Below the pieces are notes generated by a model. That model saw only the letters and a program-made list of their open reading frames with translations. It made no database searches and was not told where the DNA came from. From positions 1-52,806 of the forward strand of contig JACPWG010000055.1 in the NCBI GenBank assembly GCA_016197205.1: 52,806 nucleotides of DNA, in the 5' to 3' direction. This DNA comes from Planctomycetota bacterium. GTDB taxonomy: Bacteria; Planctomycetota; MHYJ01; WSZJ01; JACPWG01. How positions within the stretch are numbered: the first letter of the stretch is position 1; each line of letters begins with the position of its first letter. Position numbers and translations under genes: made by a program. This document shows positions 51,090-52,806 of this stretch, one piece after another.

Positions 51090-52676
51090 TCACTTTCGCG
51101 GCGCCGCGCCCCCCTTCGCCCCCTCCAGACGTCGCAGCTCCGCCGCCGCGAGGTCGTGCTCCACGTAGCGCGGGTCCCCCTGCGTCACGACCCAGCGGAG
51201 GTGCTTCAGCGCGTCCTCGCGCTTCCCCGCCGCCGCGAGCCCCAGCCCCAGGTACGTCCGCGCCTCCGTCATGACCTCGGGAGAAGGGACGAGCGCGAGC
51301 ACCTCCTCTTCCTTCGCCTCCCCCCGAAGAAAGCGGAGCACGGGCCCGGGCCACGCGGCCGCGTCCCAATGCCGCGCAGCCTCGTCCAGGAGCTTGCGCG
51401 CCTCCGGTTCCGAGCCGGCCCGGCGGAGCGCCAAGCAGGCGAAGATGCCCACGTACGGAGAGAGCGCGTCCTTCCACCCCTTCAGCTCGACGTAGGCGCG
51501 GGCATCGGTGGCGGCCTGCTTCCCGCGATCGGCGAGCAGGTCCGCGATGCAGCGGTTGTAAAAAGCGCCCTCGAGCCGCGGATTCAGTCGAAGGGCCTGG
51601 TCGAAGGCTCCGAAGGCGCGGTCCAGGCGGCCGAGCTGGCGCTGACAGGTCCCGACGCCCAGGTGTGCCGCTCCGTCGCGCAGGTGCAGGCCCGCTGCCG
51701 CTTCGAAATCGACGAGAGCCTTCTCGTACTCGCGACGTTCCATCAGGTACACGCCGCGGTTGACGTGCGCCTGCCCCAGGAAGGGGTCGAGCAGCAGGGC
51801 CTGGTCGTAGGCGGCCAGCGCCTCGTCGGGGCGGCCGAGGGCCAGGAGAGTCACTCCGCGGTTGTTGTGCGCCAGGGCGCATCGCGGATCGACACGCAGC
51901 GCCTGCGCATAGTCCTCCAGCGCGCGCTCGTGCTGCCCTTCGGCGGCTCGCAGGACGCCGCGGAGGCACCAGGCCGGCGCGCACCGCGAGTTGAGGTCGA
52001 GCGCGCGGTCGAGGTCTTGCCGCGCGCGGTCGGGATCGCCGCCGGCGCGGCGCAACTCCGCGCGGTTGACGTATGCGACCGCAAACCGCGGGTCGCTGAC
52101 GATCGCGGCGTCGTAGTCCCGCAGGGCCTCTGCCGTGTGCCCAAGCTGCGCATGCGACTTTCCGCGGTCGCAAAGCGCCCAGGCCCACCCGGGGCGTAGC
52201 CCCAGCGCATCGTCGCACGAAGAAATGGCCTCCTCGTGCCGACCGAGAGCGCACAACGCACCCGCCCGAGTCAGGCGCACCTCGGGCTCCCGCGGGTTGA
52301 GCTGGATCGCCCGATCGCAATCCCGAATCGCTTGGTCGAATTGCTTCCGCTCCGCGTACATCGCGCCACGGTTCTGGTACGCCTGCGCGAAATTCGGCGC
52401 GATCCGAAGGGCCGCGTCGTAGTCCTGGATCGCACGTTCGAGCTCGCCCTTCCCGCCGTAACAAAAGCCCCGGTTGAGAAGGGCCGCGGGATACCTCGGG
52501 TTCAGGCGCAGCGCTTCGTCGAACTCCGCGATCGCCTCCGCATACTTGCCCGCGTCCAACAGGTGCGTTCCCCGATGATACGCCTCCTCGGCCGGGTCGG
52601 CCCAGACAGTCACAGCGGCGAAAAGCGGCAGAAGAACGGAGAGCGCAAGCGCATGAAGCGTGGTACGAGGATTCAT
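51090..52676 (-). CDS. Exported TPR-repeat protein
   Basis: This 528-residue protein has a signal peptide (TLHALALSVLLPLFAAVTVWA) and then at least ten tetratricopeptide repeats of the form AIAEFDEALRLNPRYPAALL. It is a binding scaffold, probably periplasmic or outer-envelope, with no enzymatic motif. The C-terminal ~120 residues become less regular. GGAGG four bases before the ATG at 52676 supports this start. I cannot name its partner. Confidence 0.88.
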   Translation of the reverse strand: MNPRTTLHALALSVLLPLFAAVTVWADPAEEAYHRGTHLLDAGKYAEAIAEFDEALRLNPRYPAALLNRGFCYGGKGELERAIQDYDAALRIAPNFAQAYQNRGAMYAERKQFDQAIRDCDRAIQLNPREPEVRLTRAGALCALGRHEEAISSCDDALGLRPGWAWALCDRGKSHAQLGHTAEALRDYDAAIVSDPRFAVAYVNRAELRRAGGDPDRARQDLDRALDLNSRCAPAWCLRGVLRAAEGQHERALEDYAQALRVDPRCALAHNNRGVTLLALGRPDEALAAYDQALLLDPFLGQAHVNRGVYLMERREYEKALVDFEAAAGLHLRDGAAHLGVGTCQRQLGRLDRAFGAFDQALRLNPRLEGAFYNRCIADLLADRGKQAATDARAYVELKGWKDALSPYVGIFACLALRRAGSEPEARKLLDEAARHWDAAAWPGPVLRFLRGEAKEEEVLALVPSPEVMTEARTYLGLGLAAAGKREDALKHLRWVVTQGDPRYVEHDLAAAELRRLEGAKGGAAPRK

Positions 52677-52770
52677 AGGGCCTCCGGATCGTGTCGGCCA
52701 GCGCCGCCTTGAGGAACTTCGGCTATCATCGTCCGCACGGGTGCGGCGAAGTGTAGGCCATGTGGTGACG

Positions 52771-52800
52771 CGCGCGGGCCGGAGGCCCGCGCCCCCAGGA
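52771..52800 (+). repeat. REP-like GC-rich palindrome, copy 3
   Basis: This is identical to the repeat at 31159-31188 (core GCGGGCC-GGA-GGCCCGC, then GCCCCCAGGA) and lies upstream of the exported TPR gene, near the window end. Confidence 0.85.
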
Positions 52801-52806
52801 ATCGTG

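Overview
This is a GC-rich chromosomal window. Several traits point to Planctomycetota or a related PVC/myxobacterial-type lineage: a Hanks-type kinase with a trailing TPR domain, a set of three bacterial-microcompartment vertex proteins with DeoC and RpiB, exported propeller, beta-helix and TPR proteins, and an ECF-like sigma factor inside a CRISPR operon. That assignment is inferred from gene content; the window has no rRNA or tRNA gene to confirm it.

Region 1 (1-5123) is a long CRISPR array that runs off the left edge. By hand count it has 68 complete or near-complete 37-bp repeats, one truncated repeat and one degenerate terminal repeat. The repeat ends in GTTGAAAC, a type III-style 5' handle, so the array reads left to right and its old, leader-distal end faces the cas genes.

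Region 2 (5185-20659) is one long + strand run of mostly overlapping genes. First comes a type III interference module with fused RAMP subunits resembling subtype III-D2: an HD-less Cas10 with a GGDD motif, a Cas7-Cas5-Cas11-like fusion, a double Cas7 and a very large Cas7-like RAMP. A CARF-HEPN ribonuclease and Cas6 follow. Next is an accessory cassette: a DUF3800 protein, a diverged sigma-70-like protein, an unknown 382-residue protein and a Lon-type Ser-Lys protease with a helical TPR-like C-terminus. The sigma / unknown / protease order resembles two known CRISPR protease pathways (CalpS-CalpT-CalpL, and Csx30/RpoE with TPR-CHAT in type III-E), but no SAVED or CHAT domain is visible. This is the best candidate for an undescribed system: a CRISPR-activated Lon-TPR protease that would release a sigma factor. 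No cas1 or cas2 is present.

Region 3 (20754-31000, all - strand) holds a membrane AAA-like ATPase, a secreted M6-type metalloprotease with an EF-hand, a 1422-residue kinase-TPR protein and a secreted beta-helix protein.

Region 4 (31450-35315, - strand) is a partial microcompartment locus: DeoC, a coiled-coil lipoprotein, three EutN/CcmL-type vertex proteins and an RpiB-like isomerase lacking the usual catalytic cysteine. No hexameric shell protein is in the window.

Region 5 (35828-48181, + strand) is a peptidoglycan-recycling cluster (murQ, an exported PQQ-like propeller protein, anmK, nagZ). It is interrupted by a probable defence cassette: an 1857-residue nuclease-NACHT-pentapeptide-WD40 protein overlapped by a nucleotidyltransferase-like gene.

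Region 6 (48225-52676) has a MntA-HepT toxin-antitoxin pair, a long non-coding stretch, a large Flp-type pilin-like protein and an exported TPR protein. The intergenic regions carry three kinds of dispersed repeat: GC-rich REP-like palindromes, a ~150-bp element present twice in opposite orientation, and AT-rich low-complexity tracts.
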